Part shown: in pieces, positions 5,986 through 14,216 of the stretch
Layout: each line of letters starts with the position of its first letter
Numbering within the stretch: position 1 is the stretch's first letter
Source: Gemmatimonadota bacterium
GTDB lineage: Bacteria; Gemmatimonadota; Gemmatimonadetes; Gemmatimonadales; GWC2-71-9
Length of the DNA stretch: 16,789 bases
NCBI GenBank assembly: GCA_003221985.1
Contig: QHUQ01000143.1
Location: forward strand, 1-16,789
Direction: 5' to 3'
Made by a program: the position numbers and the translations under genes
Notes under the pieces: model-generated
The model's input: the letters and a program-made list of their open reading frames with translations, nothing else
Databases searched by the model: none
What the model was told of the DNA's origin: nothing

Positions 5986-8802
5986 TCAGGGGCGCGGCGT
6001 CTTGTCCAGCACTTGACGGACGCGCGCCAGCAGATCGGCGCTGGTCCATGGCTTTGGCAGGAACGGCAACGTCGGATCGAGCGGGTCTTCTCCCCGTCCC
6101 GCTCCGGCGTAGCCGCTCGTAAAGAGGAAAGGCGTGTGACGCCCTTCCCTGCGGTCGATTTGATACAGCCCGCGCCCACCCAACCGGCCCATGACGAGGT
6201 CGGTAAAGACGAGATGGATCGGAGACGGGTGCTGGCGCAGGAGGTGGAGGGCTTCAATCCCGTCGGCCGCCGCCACCACGGTGTACCCGGCGTGCTCGAG
6301 CGTGTAGACCGTCGCACGGCGGAGTTGGGCCTGGTCCTCCACCACGAGAACCGTCTCCCGCCCGCCCTGCATCGCCGGCGATATCTGCGCGTGCGAACCC
6401 GACGCGCGGCGGCGCGACGCTTCATCAGCCACGGGGAAGTAGATGCGCAGCCGCGTGCCCGCGCCGGGTGCGCTGTCGATCTGCACGAAACCGCCGTGCT
6501 GCTTCACCAGGCCGTATACCGTCGCCAAACCCAGGCCGGTACCCTTGCCGATCGGCTTGGTCGTGAAGAACGGCTCGAACGCGCGTTGCCGCGTCGCTTC
6601 GTCCATGCCCATGCCGGTGTCGTCGACGGCGAGGCAGACGTACTCCGAAGCCGCGCCCGGGCCGAGCACGTCGCGCTGCGCATCGCTGATCCAGCTGCAG
6701 CTCGTCTCCAGCCGCAGCACGCCGCCGTCGGGCATCGCGTCGTGGGCGTTGTTCACGAGATTCAACAGAATCTGCTCGATCGCATGCCCGTCCGCGGAGA
6801 CTTCAGGCAGGTCCTCATCGGCGAACACGAGCAGCTCGATGTCAGCGGGCAGGACGCGGCGCAGCACCGCCGAGAGGTCGTTCAGCAAATGCCCCAGATG
6901 CAGCGATTCGAGCGTCAGGCTGGAGCGCCGGGCGAAGCCGAGCAGCTGGTTGACCATCAACCGGCCGCTCACCGCCGCCGATTGGATGTCGCGCAGGCTG
7001 GCCTCGTCCGGCCCTCGCGCCAGCAGCTCCGCGTTGGCCAGGATGATCGTCAGCAGGTTGTTGAAGTCGTGCGCGATGCCGCCGGTGAGCTGGCCGATCG
7101 CTTCCATCTTCTGGGCCTGCCGCAGCTGCTCTTCGAGGCCCTGCCGCTCGCTCACATCTTCGGCGAAGACTTCGTGACACTCCACGCGGCCGTCTTCATG
7201 CCGCACCGAACGGCCGTACAACCGCACCGTAATCGTCTCACCATCGTTGCGCCGCCACAGCGCCTGCGTCTCCACGGCGCTACTCGCGTCATTCATCTGC
7301 GCGAGATAACGCGCGCGGGCCCCGGGGTCCTTGAACACGTCACGATCGAGATGCCGGCTCAGCAGCTCCGCCTCGCTCTCGCAGGCCAGCATGTCGACGA
7401 GGGCGGGATTCACGGACAGCAAGGTGCCATCGGGCGTGGCCCGGAAGATTCCAAACGGGGCCTGCTGCACCAGCGTGCGGCTGGCGGCGTCGGCGCGCCG
7501 CAGCGCCTCTTCCGCCCGGCGCCGCTCGGTGATGTCGGTCGCCACGCCCACCACGCCGGAGATCGCCCCGTCTCGCTCCCGCACCGGTGAGTATTGCGCC
7601 TCGAACTCGCAGCCAAACAACTCGACGCGCGCCGTGACGGATTCTCCCGCGAGGGCCCGGCGCACGTCGGCCACCGCCTGCGGGACGTCGCCCAGCAGCT
7701 CGAAGAACGACTTGCCGAGCAGCATCCCCGGCCGGACGCCGAGTGAATGGAGTCCCTTTCCTTCGGCGAGGGTGAAGACGCCCTTGGGATCGAGCGAGAA
7801 AAGAATGACCGGCGAGCCGGCCACCACGGTACGCAGGCGCTGCTTGCTGGTGTGCAGGATTTCGTCCTGCCGGATGCGCTCCGTGACGTCACGCGAGTTG
7901 ACGATCACGCTGTAGGCGTTGGGCTGATCGAGTCTTGCCTGTCCGATCGACTCCAGCATGCGCCAGGTGCCGTCCGCATGCTTGAACCGGAATGTCGCCG
8001 TGTGTGGGGTGCCGGGCCGCTGGATCGCATCCGCCAGGGCTTCCATCACGGGCGTCAGATCGTCGGGATGCATGAACTCGAACGCGTTGCGTCCCAGCAG
8101 CTCGCTGGCGCCGTACCCGAGCAGGCGCTCGACCGAGGGGCTGACGTAGCGCAGGATGCCGTCGTCGCCAAGGATGGTGACGATGTCGGATGCGTTTTCG
8201 GTCAGGGAGCGGAAGTGCTCTTCGCTCTTGCGGAGCGCCTCTTCCACGCGCGCCCGTTCGAGTGCGGTCGCAAGCACGTGAGCCAGCGCCTGGACGAACA
8301 GGATGTCCGGACCGCTGAACTCGCGCGACTGGGCGCTGTAGGCGCCCAGCACACCCCACGGCCGCTCGCGGCCCTGCACGACGACGCAGAGACCGCTGAC
8401 GATGCCATGCTCTTCGAGGTGGGGCGGCGCGGTGAATCGGGTTTCGGCGGCCAGATCTTCAACGACCAGGGGACCGGCGGCGCTCAGGGCGTACCCGCCG
8501 AGCGCGCCGCTATCGGCGGCGACGAGTGTCCTGCCGACACATCCGTCCCGCCATCCTTCGCCTGCGCGCAGCACCAGGTTGCGATGCTCCGGCTTCAGCT
8601 CGAGGATGTCACTGAACTGGACGTCGAGGCCGCGGGCGACGAGCGTGGCGGCGGTGTTGAAGAGCTCGGCGCGCGCGACTCCGGCCAGCGCCTGCTGGCC
8701 GAGATGGGCGACCGCTTCCTGCTGGCGGGCCGCCGCGCGCAACTGCTGCTCGGCGCGGCTCGATTCCTCGACGCCCGGCCACCGAAACCGTTTCGGTCGC
8801 AA
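5986..8802 (-). CDS. Hybrid histidine kinase, GAF-PAS-PAS-PAS-HisKA-HATPase-REC
   Basis: This is a large cytosolic sensor kinase of about 938 residues with no membrane segment. Domains from the chosen start: GAF about 40-190, PAS 194-310, PAS 318-430 and PAS 435-555, each closed by a D[VI][TS]ER-type linker. The HisKA His is in GIAHDFNN (codon 7069-7071). HATPase_c has N-box [17 protein letters not shown] and GKGTGLGLA. The final receiver has its acceptor Asp in [12 protein letters not shown] and its Lys in LPKPW. That receiver lacks the usual MPG proline. The start is uncertain. GTG at 8910 is the longest but overlaps the divergent gene by 10 bp. TTG at 8800-8802 has GGAG 8 nt upstream and avoids the overlap, so I use it. 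The palindrome at 8781-8797 then lies just inside the gene. A monocistronic transcript is likely. Confidence 0.85.
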   Translation of the reverse strand: MRPKRFRWPGVEESSRAEQQLRAAARQQEAVAHLGQQALAGVARAELFNTAATLVARGLDVQFSDILELKPEHRNLVLRAGEGWRDGCVGRTLVAADSGALGGYALSAAGPLVVEDLAAETRFTAPPHLEEHGIVSGLCVVVQGRERPWGVLGAYSAQSREFSGPDILFVQALAHVLATALERARVEEALRKSEEHFRSLTENASDIVTILGDDGILRYVSPSVERLLGYGASELLGRNAFEFMHPDDLTPVMEALADAIQRPGTPHTATFRFKHADGTWRMLESIGQARLDQPNAYSVIVNSRDVTERIRQDEILHTSKQRLRTVVAGSPVILFSLDPKGVFTLAEGKGLHSLGVRPGMLLGKSFFELLGDVPQAVADVRRALAGESVTARVELFGCEFEAQYSPVRERDGAISGVVGVATDITERRRAEEALRRADAASRTLVQQAPFGIFRATPDGTLLSVNPALVDMLACESEAELLSRHLDRDVFKDPGARARYLAQMNDASSAVETQALWRRNDGETITVRLYGRSVRHEDGRVECHEVFAEDVSERQGLEEQLRQAQKMEAIGQLTGGIAHDFNNLLTIILANAELLARGPDEASLRDIQSAAVSGRLMVNQLLGFARRSSLTLESLHLGHLLNDLSAVLRRVLPADIELLVFADEDLPEVSADGHAIEQILLNLVNNAHDAMPDGGVLRLETSCSWISDAQRDVLGPGAASEYVCLAVDDTGMGMDEATRQRAFEPFFTTKPIGKGTGLGLATVYGLVKQHGGFVQIDSAPGAGTRLRIYFPVADEASRRRASGSHAQISPAMQGGRETVLVVEDQAQLRRATVYTLEHAGYTVVAAADGIEALHLLRQHPSPIHLVFTDLVMGRLGGRGLYQIDRREGRHTPFLFTSGYAGAGRGEDPLDPTLPFLPKPWTSADLLARVRQVLDKTPRP
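8781..8797. promoter_or_regulatory. 17-bp perfect palindrome at the 5' end of the GAF kinase gene
   Basis: ACCGAAAC-C-GTTTCGGT has 8-bp arms around one base. It lies at the very start of the minus-strand kinase gene, about 100 bp from the divergent start at 8901. The codons it covers (PKRFR) fall in a non-conserved N-terminus, so the symmetry is not dictated by protein sequence. It may be an operator of the divergent pair, or a sign that the true kinase start lies further downstream. Confidence 0.4.
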
Positions 8803-8900
8803 CCCAGCCGCTCCGTCCCGAGAGGGAACGAAAGCTAGGTGCGATTCGCCCTCACTCCCGTGAGGCTGGTCACCGGAGCCGGCACCCGTAGATTCGGACC
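8803..8900. promoter_or_regulatory. Divergent promoter region between two hybrid kinases
   Basis: About 98 bp separate the chosen kinase starts. It includes a 16-base stem-loop, CCTCAC-TCCC-GTGAGG (8850-8865). No clear -35/-10 pair or strong ribosome site for the plus-strand gene is visible (only a weak GGACC just before the ATG at 8901). If the minus-strand gene really starts at 8910, this region is coding on that strand. Confidence 0.35.
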
Positions 8901-10544
8901 ATGCCCGCACGCCGTTCCAAGCCGAAGCCGAGGGCGAAGAAACCCCGTAGGGTGTCCGACTCCCTCACCGTGTCCGTGCTGCAATCCACGCTCGAATCGA
9001 CGGCGGATGGGATCCTGGTCGTCGACGACGAAGGCAGGATCGTTTCGCATAATCGCCGCTTTGAGGAAATGTGGCGGCTCTCCGCCCAGCAGATCGCCGC
9101 CAGCGATTCCCCGGCCCTCATCGCGCACGTCCAGGACCAGCTCGTCAATCCGGACGCATTCGTCGCGGGCATCCGCCAGCGCTACGCCGACCCGGAATCG
9201 GACAGTTTCGACATCCTCAACTTCAAGGACGGCCGGATCCTGGAGCGCTACTCCCTCCCCTTGCGGGTGGACGGCCATGTCGTGGGCCGGGTGTGGAGCT
9301 TCCGCGATGTCACGGCGCGGCGCCGCGCGGAGTGCGTGCAGGAAGCGGTGTACCGCATCTCCCACACGGCACACATGGTGGACAACCTGCAGGAGCTGCT
9401 GGGCGCCATCCACGAAATCGTGGGCGAGCTGATGCCGGCGAAGAATTTCTACGTCTCGCTCTACGATGCGGAACACGACCGGCTGGAGTTTCCCTACTTC
9501 GTCGACGAGTACGACACCGCCCGCGACATCCCGCCGCGCAAGCTGCGCAAGGGACTGACGGAGTACGTGCTGCGCACCGGCCGGCCGCTGCTCGCGACGC
9601 CCGAGGTCTACGAGGACCTCGTCGCGGCGGGCGAGGCGGAGCTGATCGGCACGCCCTCCATCGACTGGCTCGGCGTCCCGCTCAAGGTGAAGGACCGCAC
9701 CATCGGCGTCGTGGTGACGCAGACCTATTCGCAGGGCGTGCGCTACGGCGAAAGCGAGCGCGACATCCTCACGTTCGTCTCCTCGCAGATGGCGATGGCC
9801 ATCGAGCGCAAGCGCGTCGAGGACGCGTGGCGCGAGCAGAGCGAGTTGTTGCAGCGGATCGTGGACAACATTCCCGTGATGCTGGTGTTCCTGGACGAGC
9901 AGGGGCGCATCCAGTGGGGCAATCGGGAGTGGACACGCACGCTGGGATACGACATCGCGGAAGCGCGCGAGCGCGACCTCTTCGCGGAGTTGTATCCCGA
10001 CCCGGGAGAACAGCGTCGCCTGCGCGATTCCATCGGCGCCCCCGTGGGCCAGTGGACCGACTTCCGGACCCGCACCCGGCACGGCACGGTGCTCGATACG
10101 ATCTGGGCAAACGCGCCACTCACCGGTGGCGGCTGGCTCGCGATCGGGATGGACGTGTCGGAGCGGCGGCGCGCCGAAGAGCGCTATCGCTCGTTCATCG
10201 CGCAGAGCTCGGAGGGCGTCTCACGCCTGGAGGTCGAACCGCCGGTGCCGCTGAAACTGCCGGAAGAAGAACAGGTCGATCGTGTATACGCCGGCGCGCG
10301 GATCGCGGAGTGCAACGACGCGATGGCGCGCATGTACGGGTTCAAGGAAGCCCGGGACCTCGTGGGCACACGGCTCGCCGACCTGCACAACGTCAACGAC
10401 CCCACCAACCGCGAGCAGATCCGCAGCTTCATCCGCGCCGGGTACCGCGTCTCCAACTCGGAAACACGTGAGCACGACCCCAAAAGATGGAGGCCGTGGG
10501 ACAGCTCGCGGGGGGCATCGCGCACGACTTCAACAATCTGCTGA
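8901..10544 (+). pseudogene. Sensor half of a broken hybrid kinase (PAS-GAF-PAS-PAS)
   Basis: The 547-residue frame starts with a very basic tail (ARRSKPKPRAKKPRR). Then come PAS 25-142 (ending FRDVTARRRAE), GAF 148-308 (KNFYVSLYDAEHDRLEFPYFVDEYD, then DWLGVPLKVKDRTIGVVVTQ), PAS 312-425 (MDVSERRRAEE) and a fourth PAS from about 427. That last PAS stops abruptly after SNSETREHD near nt 10475. The remaining 20 or so residues are out-of-frame translation of the kinase core that follows. A normal gene would continue through the end of PAS and a helical linker into [12 protein letters not shown]; that part resumes in another frame at about 10481. I read this as one ancestral gene (8901-11602) with a deletion and frameshift. 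As it stands, a sensor-only protein could still be made. Confidence 0.7.
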
Positions 10545-11602
10545 CGGCGATTCTGGGCAATACGCAGCTGCTCCTGCGCGAGCTGCCCCCGGGGGACAGC
10601 AAGCGCGGCGACGTGGAGGAAATCCGCAAGGCGTCGGAGCGCGCCGCCTCGCTGACGCGCCAGCTGCTGGCCTACAGCCGCCGGCAAATGCTCCAGCCCG
10701 TGGTGCTGGACCTCAACGTCGTCGTCGCCGAGATGGACAAGCTGTTGCGCCGGCTGATCGGCGAGCACATCGCGCTGGTGACGGTGCTGGCGCCGGATCT
10801 GGGGCGCGTGAAGGCAGATCCCAACCAGCTCGAGCAGGTGATCGTGAACCTGGCCGTGAACGCGCGCGATGCGATGCCGGAAGGCGGCAAGCTCACCATC
10901 GAGACGGCCAACGTGGACCTCGACGAGGTGTTCGCCCAGGCACACCTCGGCTCGGTCCCGGGTGCGTACGCGATGCTCGCCGTGACCGATACGGGCTCGG
11001 GCATGGACGCCACCGTCCGCGCGCACCTGTTCGAGCCCTTCTTCACGACCAAGGAAGTCGGCAAGGGGACCGGGCTCGGCCTCGCCACGGTCTACGGCAT
11101 CGTGAAGCAGAGCGATGGCTACATCTCGGTGTACTCGGAGCCGGGCCACGGCTCGAGCTTCAAGATCTATCTGCCGCGGATCGCGACCCCTGCCCGCGCG
11201 GCGGCCGGTCCCCAGAAGGGCGGTCCGGCGCGCGGCACGGAGACGGTTCTCGTGGTCGAGGACGAGCCGGCGGTGCTATCGCTCAGCCGCCGCGCCCTCG
11301 AGGCCCAGGGCTACGTCGTGCTGGCAGCCTCCGATGCCGCGGCCGCCCTGCGCGTCGTCGAACGGCACGGCGGGATGATTCACCTGCTGCTCACCGACGT
11401 CGTGATGCCGGGATTGTCGGGGCGCGAGCTGGCCGATCAGCTGGCGGGACAGCGCCCGGGAATCCGCGTGCTGTATATGTCCGGATACCCTGGCGATGCG
11501 GTCGTGCAGCACGGGACCCTCCCCTCCGGCAGCGCCTTCCTGCAGAAGCCGTTTTCGCCCGATGGCCTCGCGCGCAAAGTGCGCGACGTGCTGGACGCCT
11601 AG
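10487..11602 (+). pseudogene. Catalytic half of the broken hybrid kinase (HisKA-HATPase-REC)
   Basis: The frame runs 371 residues from ATG at 10487 and is closed just upstream by TGA at 10469-10471. It begins in the middle of the HisKA helix: [17 protein letters not shown] with His13. It then carries N-box [10 protein letters not shown] (121-130), [22 protein letters not shown], and a C-terminal receiver with D304 (LLTDVVMPG) and K354 (FLQKPF). All catalytic residues are present, but the start of the dimerisation helix and its linker are gone and no ribosome site precedes the ATG. It overlaps the sensor half by 58 bp in a different frame. Together they are best treated as one disrupted kinase; a separately translated catalytic subunit is the alternative. 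The TAG stop abuts the next gene's ATG. Confidence 0.7.
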
Positions 11603-13486
11603 ATGCCCAAGGAGTACGCTAGTGCCATGATCGAAGTCGCCTCCGCCACGCGCGCCGCCTTCGGAGCCCTCGACCTCGACCAGCTCGCGAGGCTGGTCGA
11701 TCAGCTGCCGGTCCTGCTGTGGTCCACGGACGAACAGTTGCGCGTCACGTCCCGGCGTGGCGGCGGACTGGGCCTGCTGGGTCCCGTGCCCACGCCGCAC
11801 GAAGGCCTCCGGGTCGGCGACGGCAGCGTGGAAGCGCCGGCGGAATCGTCACGCGCGGTCGCCGCCCATCGAGCGGCGTTGCTCGGAACCCCGACCGCAT
11901 ACGAAGTCACCATTCGCGGCCGCACGTTCAGCGCCCGCGTGGAGCCGCTGCGCGAATCCGTCGCCGGGGGGGGGGACGGGCCCATCGTGGGTGTCATGGG
12001 GATGGCATTCGACATCACCGACCGGCGCCGGGCCGAAGACGCGTTGCGGGAAAGCGAAGCCCGCCTGCGGACGATCATCGAGAGTGAGCCCGAATGCGTC
12101 AAGCTCCTCGATGCGCAGGGACGTCTCCTGGACATGAATCCCGCGGGCCTGGCCATGGTCGAAGCCGATTCGCTCGACGTCGTGCGCGGCCGATCAATCG
12201 TCGAGATCGTGACGCCGGAGCACCGTGCGGCCTTTACCGAGCTGCATCACCGGGTGTTCGCGGGCGAGTCCGGGACGCTCGAGTTCGAGATCATCGGCCT
12301 CAAGGGGAAACGCAGCTGGATGGAGACCCACGCCGTGCCGCTGCGCGATGCGTCCGGCGCGATTCAGGCGGCTCTGGGCATCACGCGGGACGTTTCGCGC
12401 CGAAAGATCGCGGAGCGGGCGCTGGTCGAATCGGAGGAACGGTTCTGCAAGGCGTTCTACGCGAACGCCCTGCCGCTGCTGATCACCCGACTCGACGACG
12501 GCATGGTCCTGGACGCGAACGCAGCGTTCACCGCGTTGGTAAACCGCCCGCGCGACGAGGTCATCGGTCAGACGACCGTCGCCCTCGGCGTCGTCGACGC
12601 CGGCCGGCGGGCCGCGATCATCGAGATGCTCGCCAAGACCGGCGTCGTCACCGATATCGAGATCGAGCTCCGGCCCCGCGGCAGTCCGCCGCGCACGGGC
12701 GTGCTCTCGCTGGTCCGCCTGGAGCTGGGCGGCCAACCGTGCACCCTCGGCACGTATCGCGACGTCACCGAAGCGAAGCGCGCGGACGAGCAGCTGCGCG
12801 CCTCACGCGCCGCGCTGCGCAACCTCGCAACCCGGGAACAGGACATCCGCGAAAGCGAACGCACGCGGATCGCGCGCGAGATTCACGACAGCCTGGGGCA
12901 GGCCCTGACTGCGTTCAAGCTCCAGCTCGCCGCGGCGCAGGATGCGGCACGCAAGGACGCACCGGCGTTGGAGGCACGTCTGCATGAGACGGCCTTGATG
13001 GTGGACGATCTGGTGAAAAGCGTACGCCGCATCGCCACCGATCTGCGACCGCCGATTCTCGATCAGCTGGGCTTGCCCGCCGCGGTCGAGTGGCTGGCCC
13101 AGGATTTCTCACACCGGACAGGCATCCGGTGCGAAGCGACCGTCCTGCCGACGGGCGATGCCATTGTCGACGAGCTCGCGACCGCATTATTCCGCATCGT
13201 GCAGGAAGCGCTGACCAATGTCCTGCGCCATGCCGGCGCGACACGCGTGAACATCGAGCTCGCCATGAAGAGTGGCTGTGTGGCTTTGGAGATCAACGAT
13301 GATGGCAGCGGCATCACGGAGGCCGATACGATTGGACCCGGCTCGCTCGGCATTCTCGGCATGCGAGAGCGGGCTTCCGCGGTCGGCGGCGTCCTCGAGG
13401 TGACGCCGCGGGCGGGAGGAGGGACCCGCGTCGCCGCGTGGTTCCCGCCCGCATCGATCGCCGGTCGCGAACGGCGCGCGCGATGA
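11603..13486 (+). CDS. PAS-containing histidine kinase, HisKA_3 (NarL/UhpB class)
   Basis: The protein is 627 residues with no membrane segment. Three PAS-like modules (about 30-143, 151-273 and 276-395) each end in a DI/DV-T-type linker. The HisKA_3 helix is ERTRIAREIHDSLGQAL with H428 (codon 12884-12886). The HATPase_c has N-box RIVQEALTNVLRHA (N539), INDDGSG and the short LGILGMRERA G2 region typical of this class. The X-box LRPPILDQLGL lies at 481-491. The ATG at 11603 directly follows the previous TAG; an in-frame ATG at 11627, 12 nt after AAGGAG, could be the real start. It overlaps the next gene by ATGA, so kinase and NarL-type regulator are a cognate pair. A 10-G tract at 11966-11975 lies in the first PAS module. 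Confidence 0.92.
   Translation: MPKEYASAMIEVASATRAAFGALDLDQLARLVDQLPVLLWSTDEQLRVTSRRGGGLGLLGPVPTPHEGLRVGDGSVEAPAESSRAVAAHRAALLGTPTAYEVTIRGRTFSARVEPLRESVAGGGDGPIVGVMGMAFDITDRRRAEDALRESEARLRTIIESEPECVKLLDAQGRLLDMNPAGLAMVEADSLDVVRGRSIVEIVTPEHRAAFTELHHRVFAGESGTLEFEIIGLKGKRSWMETHAVPLRDASGAIQAALGITRDVSRRKIAERALVESEERFCKAFYANALPLLITRLDDGMVLDANAAFTALVNRPRDEVIGQTTVALGVVDAGRRAAIIEMLAKTGVVTDIEIELRPRGSPPRTGVLSLVRLELGGQPCTLGTYRDVTEAKRADEQLRASRAALRNLATREQDIRESERTRIAREIHDSLGQALTAFKLQLAAAQDAARKDAPALEARLHETALMVDDLVKSVRRIATDLRPPILDQLGLPAAVEWLAQDFSHRTGIRCEATVLPTGDAIVDELATALFRIVQEALTNVLRHAGATRVNIELAMKSGCVALEINDDGSGITEADTIGPGSLGILGMRERASAVGGVLEVTPRAGGGTRVAAWFPPASIAGRERRAR
11966..11975 (+). repeat. 10-G homopolymer in the HisKA_3 kinase gene
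   Basis: Ten consecutive G residues encode the glycines of VAGGGDGP between two strands of the first PAS module. The frame is correct on both sides, so the count as given is the in-frame one. A gain or loss of a single G would truncate the kinase after about 125 residues. G-tracts of this length mutate often in vivo and are also error-prone in sequencing. Confidence 0.8.
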
Positions 13487-14136
13487 TTCGCATTCTCGTC
13501 GTAGACGATCACGCGCTGGTACGCCGCGGACTGATCCAGCTCATGCAGGGACTCCCGGACGGAGTGCAATTCGGAGAAGCGGGCACGGCCGCGGAGGCGC
13601 TCACCCTCGCGTATGGCGACCGGTGGGACGTCGTGCTGCTCGACCTCGGCCTTCCCGACCGTCACGGCCTCGACGTGCTGCGGGAGCTGCATGCGTCGCG
13701 GCCGCAACTGCCGGTGCTCATCTTGACGATGTTTCCCGAAGATCAGCTCGCGTTGCGCGTGCTCGAGATCGGGGCCGCCGGGTATCTCACGAAAGAATCG
13801 GCACCCGAAGAGCTGCTGCGCGCGCTGGAGCGCGTGATGGCAGGCCACAAGTATCTCAGCCCGGCGATGGCCCAGGCCGTCGCCGACGGCCTGGGCGGAC
13901 CGCCCCCGGCACCGCACGAGCAGCTGTCCGACCGGGAGCTGGAAGTCCTCCGGCTGCTGGCCGCCGGCCGTCCGATCACGGCGATCAGCCGGCAGCTGGG
14001 ACTCTCGCCCAAGACCGTCACGACATATCGCGCGCGGTTGCTGCATAAGCTGCGCATGCGCTCCAACGCGGAGCTCACGTTTTACGCGACGCAGCATGGA
14101 CTCATCAGTCCCGCCGCCCTGCGCGCGACGTCGTAA
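13483..14136 (+). CDS. NarL/LuxR-family response regulator
   Basis: This is a 217-residue two-domain regulator. The receiver spans 1-120 with D8/D9, phosphoacceptor D54 (VVLLDLGLPD), switch T82 and K104 (YLTKES). The LuxR-type helix-turn-helix at about 148-205 reads LSDRELEVLRLLAAGRPITAISRQLGLSPKTVTTYRARLLHKL, a complete GerE motif. I chose ATG at 13483 because it overlaps the kinase stop as ATGA and begins the canonical MIRILVVDDHALVRRGL; a GTG at 13438 would add 15 residues with no family match. It should be phosphorylated by the upstream HisKA_3 kinase and bind DNA as a dimer. A dyad at 14144-14159, just after its stop, is a plausible binding site. Confidence 0.95.
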   Translation: MIRILVVDDHALVRRGLIQLMQGLPDGVQFGEAGTAAEALTLAYGDRWDVVLLDLGLPDRHGLDVLRELHASRPQLPVLILTMFPEDQLALRVLEIGAAGYLTKESAPEELLRALERVMAGHKYLSPAMAQAVADGLGGPPPAPHEQLSDRELEVLRLLAAGRPITAISRQLGLSPKTVTTYRARLLHKLRMRSNAELTFYATQHGLISPAALRATS

Positions 14137-14143
14137 ATCGTTC

Positions 14144-14159
14144 GTAGGTAAATCCCTAC
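14144..14159. promoter_or_regulatory. Candidate response-regulator operator, GTAGG-N6-CCTAC
   Basis: GTAGG (14144-14148) and CCTAC (14155-14159) form an inverted repeat around an AT-rich centre (TAAATC). It lies 8 bp after the NarL-type regulator gene and about 58 bp before the next kinase. The 80-bp gap has no other obvious structure and no strong ribosome site near 14217. NarL-family dimers bind short inverted repeats of this size, so the adjacent regulator is the first candidate. This is an inference from position and symmetry only. Confidence 0.45.
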
Positions 14160-14216
14160 TCACAGAGTTCCCGCCCGCCGACAGACACAAATCCAAGGCG
14201 TCGCCAAGACTGTTGC

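Noticed and set aside
6013..7590. 525-codon plus-strand frame opposite the GAF/PAS kinase (also 7747-8838)
   Set aside because: The composition (His, Arg, Gln and Val rich) is typical of antisense frames in high-GC DNA and overlaps intact HisKA/HATPase coding sequence.
8835..10082. 415-codon minus-strand frame opposite the PAS-GAF gene
   Set aside because: It is antisense to clear PAS and GAF domains and shows no domain of its own.
13438..13482. Upstream GTG start for the NarL-type regulator
   Set aside because: It would add 15 residues outside the receiver fold; the ATG overlapping the kinase stop as ATGA gives the canonical N-terminus.
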